From NCBI GenBank assembly GCA_037389465.1, contig JAZARR010000171.1, positions 1,984,001 through 2,048,000 of the forward strand: 64,000 nucleotides of DNA, written 5' to 3'. Numbering within the stretch: position 1 is the first letter of the stretch; each line of letters begins with the position of its first letter. The notes below the pieces were generated by a model. The model was not told the DNA's origin. It saw only the letters and a program-made list of their open reading frames with translations, and made no database searches. Shown here piece after piece: positions 24,841 through 38,407 of the stretch. The translations under genes were made by a program, and so were the position numbers. The DNA comes from Baylisascaris procyonis. Taxonomy: Eukaryota; Nematoda; Chromadorea; Rhabditida; Ascarididae.

Positions 24841-27800
24841 ATGAAATCGACAACGACAAAGGAATTGAAAACAACTAGCACCGAAATTAAAATCGCCAGC
24901 AGAGGGTAAGTAAATTGAAAGCAAATTTTGATGCTTTTTAGCGCATAGTTTATTTTTTCTGTGAATCACCTATTCACAAGTGAAGTAAGATTAGACGCTT
25001 ACATCGTTACCTAAGAATTCAAAAATGAAGCAATTGTCGAGTTGCTGTTGCTCCCCGAAGCCTCTCAAGAGCTCAGAAATCTCGAACCACGCGTAATCTA
25101 CATAATCACTAGATTTCTGAATTTTATACTTCACTAAATATGAATTTACACTATAGTTTTGTGTCATAAAACTGTGAGGAATGTTATTGTATTTTTTTTT
25201 TTTGATAAGTACTACTTTTGTACTTGCTAATATATTCGAAATATAGTTCTGCATTCAAAAATAATCCTTATAGGTTAGTAACTGACTCATATTTCTATCG
25301 TTTTCGACCTATAGAAAAACGAATTTTACACATACATTCTGTTATGCTTTTTTATAGAAGTTACAATGCCCTACCAGTTTGTAGCATTGGAGAATGAACT
25401 GTTCTCTCGTTGCCCAAACCACTGCTCAATAGTAAATTCGTACATTTGTTGAGGGCAAAATAAACTGAAAACTCAACAACGCTCAAGCATATCACAAATT
25501 CCATTTGAATTCATCACTTTCAAAACCATTTGAATTATGCGCTAATTACTAAGAAAAAAAAAGAAAGGAAACAATGATCAACATTTTTATAGGGGATTGG
25601 AGCAAACGAGATCATCATCCTACCACTCCACCTATCTAATGTCACCAACCTCAGGCTACAGGAATGAATCAGTCTACAACTCGTCTGTGGGTGGTTTATA
25701 CGGTACGCCGTTGTCTTGTTTTTTTCTTTGGCATTTGCTTTCCCAATGTAGCGTCCACCACAACGTATACGTGCAGGTGGGAATCTGTCTTATCACTACA
25801 TTAAAGCTGCTAGTGGGCCATTATCGACAAACGAGCCAACATAAAGTGCATCGACTGAGCATAACAAAGCAGAGGATGACCTTGGTATCTTTTTCAACAC
25901 AATTTTTCCACTTGCAACATACGTAAAATCGTTAAAGGTGGCAGTCCTGGTGTTTTCCTCAAACGTTTTATGATTACAAACTTCCTTTAACTTGTGCTTT
26001 TTCAAAAGCTCCTCATGAAGGGAGTGAGTTCCTTCTATTTTTGAATTTCCTGCAAGAAGCTATGCGTCTGACTGGCTGCATCGACTTCAATGTTTGGCTG
26101 AGAGTTACAACATTCATCCTAGCGCTCTCCGCTAGAGATTCACAGCTGACTTCAAGGCAAGCATAGCCGCGTTCGATTCGCTTGGATCTGACAAGTGTCC
26201 TCACCAATATGAATGTTTTATAGGAACTATATGGGATCATATGAGGAATTTAATGCTTCTCCTATAACAAAAGATGAGCGGAAATGAAACTCGTCGACTT
26301 TGTGGTCAGCCGCTAAATTTGTGATTTTCAGACAAATCAAAAATACTGATTTAGTTTGGTACATCATTCCAGAAAGCTAGCAGTTGCCTTCAACACTCAG
26401 CAACTATATCGTAGGCATCAAATTGTTTTGGTCTACTATCTAAGCTAAAAAGTAAGCTCTGATGTCCGATGAGTGTCGAAGATATACCAAGCATTGACTG
26501 TTCTTAACAAGCACCTTACCTCGACGGACATCTCGTGTACGGGCAAAACTCAGAATTGGTGATAATGTGAGATTAATTGGGGCACTACTTCCGCATCTAG
26601 ATATATTCTCTAATTGGGAGTAAGATCCGTTTCTTAATTCTCGTTTTCTTTTGACTTGATGAACCTTAATTTAGCATCGATTTTTTATGCTTCATAAACA
26701 ATACATGAAATGCATGCGTTTTCAATTCGACAATGCCATATTTCTTCACATTTGGCTAATTAAGCGATCATTCATCATCCATAATTAAGCGTTCCAAGTT
26801 TTTTTCATACTATTGCAAGAATTGATTTATGCCTCCGATAGAATTAAGAAATTGAAGGGATTGAAATAATTTACGAATTATTTTAAAATTTATTTGCCAA
26901 TTTTCATCATAGAGCAATAATATTCACTCACATTAATGAATTCATTAATAAAAATCTTCGAGTGCTTAATTAAAGCTTTAAAGATCTCTGAACTAAGCAA
27001 TCATATTCGATAAATCCCTAAGTCACCGTCAATAATAAAAGAGGACGCACGCCTCATATAAGTGTGTGCAAGCAAATCGCCATTCGAGCGCATCGATTGC
27101 AAGCTGTGGAAAAAAATAACCACTTTCGGCTGTAGCAATGAAATAACGAACACTCACTCACTCACTCACACGACGATGAATCGCCTAAACAGCGGCATTA
27201 TCAAGAATGCAATATTTGCATGTTCCCCTCAACAACTACAAGTCTTTGGTAAAGCCGATTATAGCAATTCTTTTCGAAGATATATGATAGGATTACCCGA
27301 GCGATTATCATTGATAAATGCTCTATTGATTGGAGTTAAGTAAAGTATTGTAGTGTTGATAAATAGCGTAGTGAATGCTAGATATTATATACGATCCTTT
27401 GACTTATCTCGATTTGTTCATCTTAAAAATGGATTTATTATTATTGTTTAAATATGTTATAAATAAATCGGAGATGACTAATTTGTAATTGAGGCGTGTA
27501 TGAGGCACCTATATATTATGAAAGAGTAGCAATCTCTTATGAGAAGGCAGCGTAAGATTGATCCAACGAGCGATTTTTTGAACATTTTCGAATCAGACAA
27601 CCTTTTTTCGATTAAAAAAAAAATTTTTAGAAGTTTTCAGTAAAATGTCAAATGCGATAGTCTTGTGTTTTAGCTAATTTGGATTTTATTTACAGAATAA
27701 ATAAGCTTATGGGGATGAGAAAAGAAGGAAGAAGGAAGGAGAGGAGAAGAGAGAGCTTATAAAATAAGCTGATCGATTTTGCATGATTCAATGAACACAA

Positions 27801-30800
27801 GCATAGCTTATCCAAGTCATTTATAGGCCCAGGTTCACGACCTGAAAGACTCACTTCCGATAGGCGTTCGTTGAGTGGTAGCTCCCTCTCGGCTGCGGTT
27901 TCAATTCGCGATTCGCGTGAACGTGAAAAGAAGGAGATCAGTGATCTAAATGATCGTCTTGCTTCTTATATCGAAAAGGTAGGTGGATCAAATACGAACA
28001 ATATCCGTTTAAGTGAACCATTAAAAGCTATCATGTTATATCGGCATATCTCAATGGGTGTCTATTCCAATATTGGGCAATTATCCAGTTACGGGTTTAA
28101 TTAGCACTTAGAAAAAAGGCCGTGATATTATGTCGACAACTGCTTGATTGGAGTGACCAACAAAATAAATGTGACGATCGCTGATGATTTTTGATGAACA
28201 GAAATAGATCATCACCAGCTACTGTAAAAATTAAAGCATTCCACCATATCACTAAATTATGAGGAATTCATTATGAAAATTAGAATCATTGTTTTACCAC
28301 TTCATGAGTTCATAATTCACGACATTTTATAGGATCTTATTTGAATTTAAAAAAAAAAGTCGGCAAAAATCCCCCAGGATATAGAAGAAGAAAAGGAGAA
28401 AAGATTACTCAACTATTCAAAAATTGTATTAGAAGTAATTTCCCAATTTCTTGGAATTCTACGAGTTGATTATTTCAAGGAGTTAAGGATTGAACATTAC
28501 AATAACTAGGTTATTAGTGAAGAAATAATTGCATACTTTTTGATAATGACATTATCGTCTAGCGAAAACGTAAAGAATGTAATTGTAGAAGTAAAGCATT
28601 CACAGGATTCGAAATGAAAATTTGAGTTCTTCAATATTCACCACTAAATGCTTCAAAAGTCTATTAATTTCACGTAAAAATCCATACGGCGTAACATATT
28701 TTCTCTTAATTCTGAATTGTTCCTAGCATCTAAGGTTATATGTAGATATGAAAACATAATTCCCTTAAGTCTTTAAGGAAAATTGCTATTTTCGAAGATA
28801 AACTATACATTTGTCATCGTTTTAATATGTTTTCTTCTTAAATTTATAGTTCTTTCCCTCTGAAAAGCCTGCGATTCTTCTATAATCCCAAAAATTTATC
28901 ATAAGCCTATTTTTACTTATAAATGGACATTATTCTCATCCGCATTCTGGTCTGTTCGGATTGGCGAATGAAGAAGAGGAAGGAGGAGATTCTGAAACAA
29001 TAGGAGTTCCCAAATTTTTTAGCGAATCCTATATCTTCAATAGAGGCGTTTTATAAGTGAAATTTTAAAGTATGCGCAAAGATATGTATTTAGTGATTGC
29101 TTATCATATCAGTAGATGAATGCTTATCATATCAATAGCATATTTAAGGTGCGTTTTTTGGATGCGCAGAATCGTAAAATGAACAACGATTTGGAGTTAT
29201 TCCGCGCTCGAATGGGTAAAGATACGTTGAGCACAAAAGCGATGTACGAAGGTGAAATAGCGGTAATATTTGTTATGTTTCATTGAGTATCATTGAGATA
29301 CAAAAAAAAATGCCCATGACCATCAATTGGTTGACGAATTAACGCTATTAACGACACTTTAAACAAGTCTAAATGTTCGAATGACTATTTCAGAGAAAAG
29401 AAAGTCAACGCAACTAACGAAAATTTTTTACATCTTTTAATTAATGAGTACTGCAACTTGAGAGTGATATAAAAATTTCAATAGCAACTCATCGCGAATA
29501 ACGCTTTCGCCATCGCTTGAGGGGGTTCTATTTCCAACTGCCAACCCGTTCCTATTAAAACTGACATGCACCGATAAGATGATAGGGCTCGTATGGAGGC
29601 GGATAATGTCGACTTCATAGGAAAAAATGCAGCCAGAAAGACGATGACGGGCTAATCAGATGAGGTTTCTAGATAGTCGTTCGTCGCTGAACTTTTGCAG
29701 CACAAAACCACACACATATGAGCTCAAATGATGCATCCTTGAAGCAGATAAGGTTCTTGATTATTTAATTAGGCAGCATTTTTAGAAATTTTATCGACAC
29801 AAATTTCGCATAAAATGAGAATAAAATTTAGCATACTAGAGGAAAAATTATATTATTTTAAGTATATTTAGGTAAAACTTCTCCAACCTCATTTTATTGC
29901 TCATAGTTACAGCAATACAAAAATTGACTCATCATAAACGTCATAATAAACAAGTGTTCACATTCAGAAGCCAATTTCTCAATGGTAGTTCGATGAGTTT
30001 ATAGTGGAACACAATGTATCACCACTTTTAATATAACTGTTGATTCATACAGTGAGCGTAAAAAGAAAATAATTCTTTGGCTAGCTTGCATACGATTTTT
30101 TTGAATGCATAAAATCCAACCATTTATTTTTATTATTTATTCGATACTAGCGCAACTATAATTTTTCTGCTTATTTCCCAATCGAAAATTTCTTCATTTG
30201 CGTTTGCTTTCATTTGAATATTTACTGAAAATATTTTTTTAGTTCTGGAGTTTTATTTCTCAAATGAACAAACATTCGTTTGCATGCGCTGACTGCTTAT
30301 TTTCGAAAATTTTTTCGATAATTGCGACACCAGTTGACTTTTGAGTGTGAAAATATATGGATACGTTGAAAAGTCGATGGAGCTTAAACAAATAAATCAA
30401 ATTTTATTCATATATCGATAGTTTGATGTAATAGAGAAATTTTTCAATTGAACTCATATCGTTCATCGAATCTCATCATCGGTTTGGTGTAATTTCCTCT
30501 TTGAAGTAAACATTATAGAATTCCTTTCACTGAGATATCTATACGAATATTATATTTTGATTTCCAGTTTGATAAATCTATATGGAAGTGATAAAGGCAA
30601 AAGATAACCTAATGAATATGTATCTCTATAGGAAAAATAAAACATTGTAATTCATATACTCGTTGTTTAATGCATTAACTTGTTTTCTTTTCGATTCATT
30701 GCAACGGATCATTTTTAATGTAATGAAGGAAAAAATTTCTCACATCTCTATAATTTGAAGGAAGCACGCAAGCTGATCGCTACAACCGAAGTGGAACGAG

Positions 30801-31129
30801 GAGAGCTTGAAAAACAAATTCCCAAACTACAAGCTGAAATCACTGAATATCGTAAGAAGTAAGTGGAAATTGTTTTCAAGCAATAATTGAGAATTAATTC
30901 ATAATAATCTCGAGATCAATAAATATTCCCCTGAGTGATGTGTTGGGCAATTATTTGTGCAAGGATGGCAATTATTTTTTCTCTTTTCTTATTCTCAGGA
31001 AGTTAAAATTTCTATTTCTCACGAGAGAATCGAATGAAAGAAAACAGAAAAAGAGCTATTATTATCGTAGTTGATATTGTTGTTGTTATTATTATTGTCA
31101 TTACTATTATTATTACTATTATTATTGTC

Positions 31130-31168
<39 letters not shown>

Positions 31169-34100
31169 TTTACTACCACTACTTTATAATAGCTAGAAAA
31201 TCGCCAACGTTTACGGAACTTTAGATCAGTGTCACTCCATTATGATAGTTGTCGATGGCGGATAGGGTAGTGAAACAAAAAGCAACGCTGATGTCATAGG
31301 TTTCAAATAAGCCAGGGAAGGGAAACAAGGATTTCATCTTGTGCGAGTCCTATCTGCAGAAGTTCCGCTCGAAATATGTTGCTAATTGGTGAATCTTATC
31401 AGAATTGCTGTCAACGAGAGAACTCAACCGCAAATCTTTCACACATCAATTTTCCCCAAAAAAGCGTGTCCAGAAAGATACACCGTGAAACATTAGCCAA
31501 CTTTTATTTCGACAAGTTCCGGAAATTTCCCGTGAAATAACTAGCTTTCAGATATGATGATGCATTACGTGGTCACGATGTCGATAAAAAGAAGATCGAT
31601 GATCTCATCGTAAGTATTCAAAAAAAAGTTTTCATCTGTTCGAACATTCCGGGAATAATTCAGAAATGAATAGCTTTCACTGGAAGAGACTGTTTAGAGA
31701 GAATTGAATAACCCTTGACAGAATTTTTGAAAAGTTAATGTAGAATCTTCACATACAGCAGGTTGATAACGAAAACTAAAAAAAAATTCGAGTTGGCTTC
31801 GACGCACGAATAAATAAAATTGAACACCAATAAATTATATATCTACATATAGAAATACATTATATATGTATATTCGTCTAATTCAATAAAGATTTGCAGG
31901 TGAACTTTACTGGAATTGAGAATGAGAGCAATTTGTTGAGACGTCGAATTGCTGAGCTCGAGGGTGAAGTGGGTGAATTGAAGAAGATTAGCGTCACCGA
32001 CAATAGCAATTTCACACGTACAAGAACGGTTTGATTTTCGTCTTTTTTTTTTGTTCTATTATTTCTGATAACATTGATGAATATGTGGACAAACTATTCA
32101 AGAAAAATGGATTAGCAGAATAGACGAATTTATATCATCAATAAATAAATATTCCTAATGCTAATTTGATTGCGAGCGTATTTGAATGAACTGCTGAACA
32201 GTATTTTTGTGATTACTCAAGAAATCAGTGAGAATTTGACTCTTCTAGATGGGCACTGATAATACATCGTTATCAGTAAAATCGTTGCTACTTGAAAAAG
32301 AAGTATTAAATCTTTTTCCACATTCGTCTACATTCTTCTATATGTTCTTCACTGCAGCGCTTCAGAAAAATGTTACGAAAACTGCAGTATTGAATTCGAT
32401 TGTTGCATCTATCGTAGAACCTCATCTATGAATTTCGGGACTTAAATGCTTACCGAAATTGGAATTAGAGAGAACATAAAATAATGCGGTGCTCATATTA
32501 AAGAAGGACTTATATTCAACGATGGAAGATATTTGCTGATGTCAATTGAAGATGCGCAAAAGTTGACTTGCTGCAATATAAACGGCTAGCGCAATGAAAA
32601 AATGTTTAGGCAATCGATCAGGAGTCGCTATCTCGGATTGACTTTCAAAATAAGGCGCAAATGATGCTCGAAGAGATCGAATTTATACGTCGCGAACATG
32701 ATCAAGAGCTTTCCGATTTGCATGCAGTCGCCGCACGAGATACGACGTCTGAAAATCGTGAATATTTCAAGAATGAACTAGCTTCGGCTATTCGTACCAT
32801 TCGTGGTGATTATGATCAGGTTTGTTCTATATTAAATGATCGACCGTCATTGTCGCATTCTGTTCGGCTTTTATTACACCGAATTCTAATCGTCAATAAC
32901 TTCCAGTGCAAAAGCACGAGATCCCCAGATTTAACACTACTAGAAAAACAACCAGACAATTATTTGACGACGATTGAATAGAAAAATCACAGTTTGTGCT
33001 TTATATTGTGACTCTTTGGAACTATATATTATTTAAGGATTGATATTTCGTTGAGAAGCTTGTTTTAGAAAGCGCATGATAGCATAAGTTGGCGAAAATG
33101 TTGTACTGGTTTTCGTTAAGGTAATGGCTGGTCATCGATCGGATATCGAATCATGGTACCATCTGAAGGTGCAGGAGATCTGTACCGCCTCTAATCGACA
33201 AACCCTCGAACGTGGATATGCGAAAGAAGAGGTGAAACGCCTTCGAAATCAGCTTACCGACTTACGCACCCGACTGGCCGACTTCGAAGGTCGTGTAAGT
33301 GATCGTCAGCTTTCTATATTCCTGGCTATTCATTGCAATCGTGCTTCTCAGTTCACCAATGGCCGACATTTTCAGATTCTTTGTTTCTGTCATAAAATGC
33401 TCTGCATGGAGCTTTGTATAATTTGTGTCTTCAGATCTATTAATTCTTTTTTGTTGGGGGAATTATTAAAAGTCGCTGCGACAAACCTAGTGCTTAAAGA
33501 GTAAGCAAAGATTGTCGAGAAATATAGTCACTGCCATGGTCATTAGAACATCCACGCGGAATGTCTGGTGAACGAGATAAGATATATGAACGCACTTGGT
33601 CATCTCTGATAGTGTGGCCGTATCCACATGGTGCACGATGAATGCGTTGCTCGGTTTTATGTAAAATGCGGCCGTGTGAAACGTTGTGGATTACAAGTAC
33701 AGTTGGGTCGGGGGCATCTGGGGAGTACTGCAGCTTAATGACAGCCGCTTACCATTTGTGGTGTTCGCGGGAAACCAGCAATCTTCGGCGCTCTAAGTCT
33801 TCACTGTATCTCTGCCCTTGGTACCTCGAGTCCTGGCGACAGCATTCTAATTCATTGCATCACCAAGGATACCATGACTTCAAAGCTCCTAGGCCAGCAA
33901 AGTTTCCCAGGTTTACTACTCCTAAGAGGTTTCTTGTTGTTTTCTTCGCCACTCATTATAAGGTTGAATCTCTGACCGGCATCAACGGCAAACTCTCTCC
34001 TGAGAAGCCTCAGCATTCCCATACTATTTGAAGGTGTTCGTTATTCGGCGTCTCAGCCCCTCTCCCACCCTCAGCAATTCCTGCTCAATTTCTCTTCGAC

Positions 34101-37100
34101 TCAACTGTATATGTTGCTTGCTGCACTATGCCAAAAAAAAGAGAGGAAAGTATCTCTTCTTCCCAATAATAAAATAATTAGCAAAAACGTTACAAAATTA
34201 ACAACTTCAGTGATTATATTCAAGATTGTGCTAATTTTATGCGCTAATGGATGTTTGTCTCATTTCAAGAATTCACTTCTCGAGAAGCAAGTGGGCGATT
34301 TGAACTTCCAAATGGAGGATGAGCAAAAGACATATGAATATACATTAAAAGAGCGTGATGAGCAAACACGCAGAATTCGCGAGGAATGTGAGGCGCTCAT
34401 GCTTGAATTGCAAAATTTACTCGATACTAAACAGGTTTGTCAAATATAGAAAACTCTAAAATGATTATTATTTACTAGACTGCTACAACTTCCCTGATGT
34501 AGTCATCTCTCACTCTTTGATACGGATTCCCTCAATGTTGGGAAAGTTGATTGATCGTGCTAACCGTTGTTGTAGACTCCTTTTGCCTCTTTCCCCATAG
34601 TTTTAAGTTTGAGAGAATAAATGGACTTTCTGTAGGAGGAAAAGATTTTATCGTTGCCAAATATTATATGCATTGAATTTTTCTCCATTATTCGCTCTTT
34701 TCTTCTTTCATATATTAAACATGAGTATTGTTGCAGTGTCGTTGGACAATCGCATGATTTTTTTAGATATTCTAGTTAAATTCTGCGAAAAGCACAGCTG
34801 GCGTGTTCTATCAATTTTGAAAAATTTAAAAAAAAAAATCAAAAAGTATTCAATTTTGAAAATTTTGAAAAAACATATTACTAGGAGAAGGCTTCATTCG
34901 AAATTTTTGAAAACTTTAAAAAAAAGTTATCGTGAACTATGATGATTTATTGTTTTGAAATGCAACTTCCACCAATGTGGTAGTCGATATCAGTAAGTTG
35001 AATTAAAAAAACGTCAATGACACCAAATTAATTGCTGACTATCGATGCTTTAATTCTCCGTTGAAAGTAGTTTATTGCTATCAGACTTTGGAAGCGGAAA
35101 TTGTACAATATCGCAAATTGCTGGAAGGTGAGGAAAGCCGAGCTGGACTTCGTAGACTTGCCCAACAAGTGAAAACTTCGGAAATTTCCGTCACTGATGG
35201 TGGCAGTCATTCCAGCATTGTGGAATCTTCAGGTAACAACTAATCAATATTTGCGTGAAACCTTTTGTAGTTTGATTAGAGATATTCCACACTTCTCTGC
35301 TTAGATATCATATGGCCTCAAACAAAATCCTAGTAAAATGGATATCTCTAATTTTTCTACCCACTTTTGCTCTATTTTTCGAAATGGGAGCATCATAACT
35401 TTCCTGAGGTTTTTATTTGAGTCTATATACTCTATTAGGCAAGTCATCAGTGTTCAAAAAACAATGTCTCATTCAAAGTTTCAATGGATTATGACTCCGT
35501 TTACAAATATTTCGCACATAATGAACGATTCATTCTGCTTATAATATCAATCATATTCGATTTTTCGAGAAAATAAACTTCAAAAACGCTCATCTAAACT
35601 CAAAGAATCCTCTAAAATATTCCATATTACCTTCAAGTTGAAACTAGAATCATAAAAGTAAAAGTTCTCAAGTTTTTATTGCTTAGTTGTTAGCTACTTT
35701 AGCTATTGCATTTCTAACAGTGACACTTCCCATCGACAGAGGCAATTCTATCAGCAAAATTTCCCTTCGAATTAGGCGACGTTCTTCGACAATCATAGTG
35801 CAGCAGCATTAATCGATTACTATAGTCACTCTTAATGAAAATCTACAGTGATTTTTTGCATGTCGAGCAATTTTAAGGTGATCCACGAGGTTTTTATAGG
35901 TCATACCTAATATTTCAATAGGTCAGGATCGTATGCCACTATTACCATTAAACATTGTTTCTTCCTCTTCCCACAGGCTTACTGGTGGAAATGAACTACA
36001 TAACCTTCGACTGAACTCTTTCAGCTGTCGTTTTTGTAGAGCCATTGTCTACTTCCCTTCTTTGTTGCATTTTACTGCTATTGAACTCAACATCAGATGC
36101 ACTTTATTGTTCTTCGCTGATCTTTTCTGTCCATCACTCTAACTATTACAATTTTTTCACGCGAGTTTGCAAGTTTTTCAACCTTTAGAAAAAACCAGCA
36201 AAGAAATGGGTGAAACGACAAGCAAAATTCATTACCATGGCACGGCGAAAGGTAACCTCTCCATTCAGGTATGTGAATTTTACTAATATGCGCCATAGTT
36301 CCAAACTGCCTCATAGTAGCACTAACCCCATCTCATCATGTTATTTCTCAGGCAGTTTGCATTTTCCACTATCAAGAAAAAAAAATTATGGACACAAAAT
36401 GTGAAAAAGGTAGCACTTCTTATAGGCGGTTGGAGTATTGAGATACAGAATTTATAGCCAGCGTTGTATTGAACCTTGATTTTTTTTTTTATTTCAACCA
36501 ATATCGCCAGTTCGACCGGTCGATTCTGATCCGCTGTCGATTACTGATGGTTGATCTTGCATAGCAAACGGCTGGACAGGTCGATCTGATCAGTGATCGA
36601 AATTGAACAATGAATCGGTCATCCGCCAGTTAAGTTTTGCAAACACCCAGATGGGAAGGGGGCGTTCAACATGAGCAAAAAGAGTTGCTCAAAAGCAGCT
36701 ATTCCTACGTTCCTTTCTTTTGCTTTCATGTTGGAATAATGTATCAAATTTGTCTCTTCTTTCGTTGTGAACAATTTGCCGCATATTTCATGCGGTCATA
36801 CCGGTAATGTATGATAGATTGTTCCTGATAAATTAATCACAACTTAAGTCATATGAGCGATTACATTAGATTTGCATAAAGAGCAGATCAAAATTATGAG
36901 TGATAATTGTGAAATTTTAGGATGCATCGGTTGATGGTAAATTCATCGTAGTCGAAAATACCAGTTCAACAAAGGAGGAAAACATTGGTGAGTGGCAAAT
37001 TAAGAGAAGTGCGGATAATGGACCGGAAGTGGTTTTCACATTCCCAAAAGGATTCATCCTTAAACCGCTCAAAACTGTTAAGGTATATTCCTTAAATTTC

Positions 37101-38407
37101 TTCCTTAAAGGTATATTCCCTTAAATATTTCACATTCCTTAAATTGTTAAGGTATGTTGTACTAGTTCTAAAAAACCAGCATGATGCTATAGGTAACTAA
37201 TTGATCTTCAAAACTTCTCTTAAAACCTGAATCAAATTTTATTTATAAGCAAGAATTATTTCGATCGAAGAAAATTCTTAAGCTGATCATTCCAGTAAGT
37301 AGTCAGTGTTGCCACATTTCGTTCTCCTTAGCACATATTAGGACAAACAAAAACTACGATATTATTATTCATTTATTTGTTGTTTATTATGCTTGCAACA
37401 GCAAATACTTCAATGTTACTTTTTTTTAGCGTGCTTTGTGTTAAAATAACACATCTGTTGGTTATTTATAACTCTTATAATGGTTGTTAAAGCACATTAA
37501 TTTTCAAAACGAAATTATGCAATGTAACATGAATAGATCAACTGTTACGAATACCGCGGATCCCTTAGAGCTATTCAGTGATAATTCAAAATGACGCTGC
37601 GAATGATTAGCAGTGATTATTGAAAAAGACAACATTCTTCAGCCGGCCACCAACCGAATGCAATCATTTATGCTTCACGCCAACTCTTATCAACCATTTA
37701 ATGATCCTCAATAATCTGTAATGTTCTTATCTCTTTGGTGTGTTGAATAGATTCTATGAAATTAATTTCTTTTCAGATCTGGGCTCGTGACCAAGGCGGT
37801 GTGAATAAACCACCTGATCAGTTGGTCTTTGAGAAGGAGGATTCATTTGGCTCTGGCTCGAATGCCAAGACGATCCTTGTCAATGCGAGTGGAGAGGTGA
37901 TTTTTAATTCATCGGAATTGTATTATGTGAGAAAAGCTTTAAATATGGTGCATAAATGGTCGACAATGTGGAAGTGCTGACTATAAGCTGAGTGTCGATT
38001 TATTCAACCGTATGATCACATTTCCTCAATATGAAGAATGGCCGAAGTGAAAAGTTAGCATCTGCGGTTTCCAATATTACGCTAATAAAATCACCTATCT
38101 ACTCTTCAGTAATGCATTAATTTTCAGCGACTCGTTAAACATATGTTACCTCCATCAGCTGTTTCATTATTGGCCATAATTGCACTACCTGATAAATCTA
38201 GCTTATCAGTCAAATAAATGTAAATTTTATCTATGCTTCCTGACCATATAATTCATTAAACTAGCAACGATTAAGTGGAACCTCCATAAGTACGGTAATT
38301 TGTTGGTGCAAACAGAATATCGTTTTGAGATGTTGAGAATTTTGAATTTTCAGGAACGTGCTAGTCACCTGCAAACGACAACGCAATCAACAGTTATTTA
38401 CGCGTGA
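24841..38407 (+). CDS. Cytoplasmic intermediate filament protein, complete, 15 exons, 612 aa
   Basis: Exons: 24841-24905, 25593-25702, 27827-27978, 29149-29262, 30761-30858, 31552-31609, 31900-32028, 32610-32819, 33121-33294, 34270-34434, 35085-35232, 36189-36268, 36921-37082, 37777-37896, 38354-38407. All phases match (1839 nt). Residues 1-90 are a Ser/Tyr/Gly-rich head. The rod (about 91-442) starts with the coil 1A signature [19 protein letters not shown] and ends with [13 protein letters not shown], the conserved filament-termination motif. Its length of about 350 residues fits the lamin-like coil 1B with the 42-residue segment kept in protostome cytoplasmic filaments. The tail (about 484-600) is a lamin Ig-fold: [21 protein letters not shown] through [10 protein letters not shown] and EDSFGSGSN to GEERASH. 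There is no CaaX box, so it is not a nuclear lamin. In nematodes such proteins form epidermal and intestinal filaments, some linking muscle to cuticle. The tail looks closer to the A-type (IFA) than the B-type, but the paralogue is not certain. Confidence 0.95.
31057..31170. repeat. (ATT)n-rich microsatellite in an intron of the filament gene
   Basis: An imperfect ATT/GTT array of about 114 bp with a pure ATT core at 31132-31167, located between exons 5 and 6 of the intermediate filament gene. Confidence 0.9.
33530..34090. other. Locally GC-rich block inside an intron of the filament gene
   Basis: This part of the intron between exons 9 and 10 is visibly richer in G and C than the surrounding introns, and several frames on both strands stay open, the longest at 33642-34031 on plus (129 codons). 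Translations show no family I recognise and cannot be spliced in phase into the host gene. It may be an insertion (transposon or processed sequence remnant). Confidence 0.45.
37078..37157 (+). repeat. Three 5'-splice-site-like repeats after exon 13 of the filament gene
   Basis: The exon-intron junction TTAAGGTATATTCCTTAAAT is repeated: AAG/GTATAT at 37083, AAAG/GTATAT at 37111 and TTAAG/GTATGT at 37152. The third is the closest to consensus. Use of the second or third would insert sequence with an in-frame stop or a frameshift and remove most of the lamin-like tail. Confidence 0.7.

Noticed and set aside
25796..26240. Two minus-strand frames in intron 2 of the filament gene
   Set aside because: Moderately coding-like, but they have no motif, no linked exons, and plus-strand frames are open as well.
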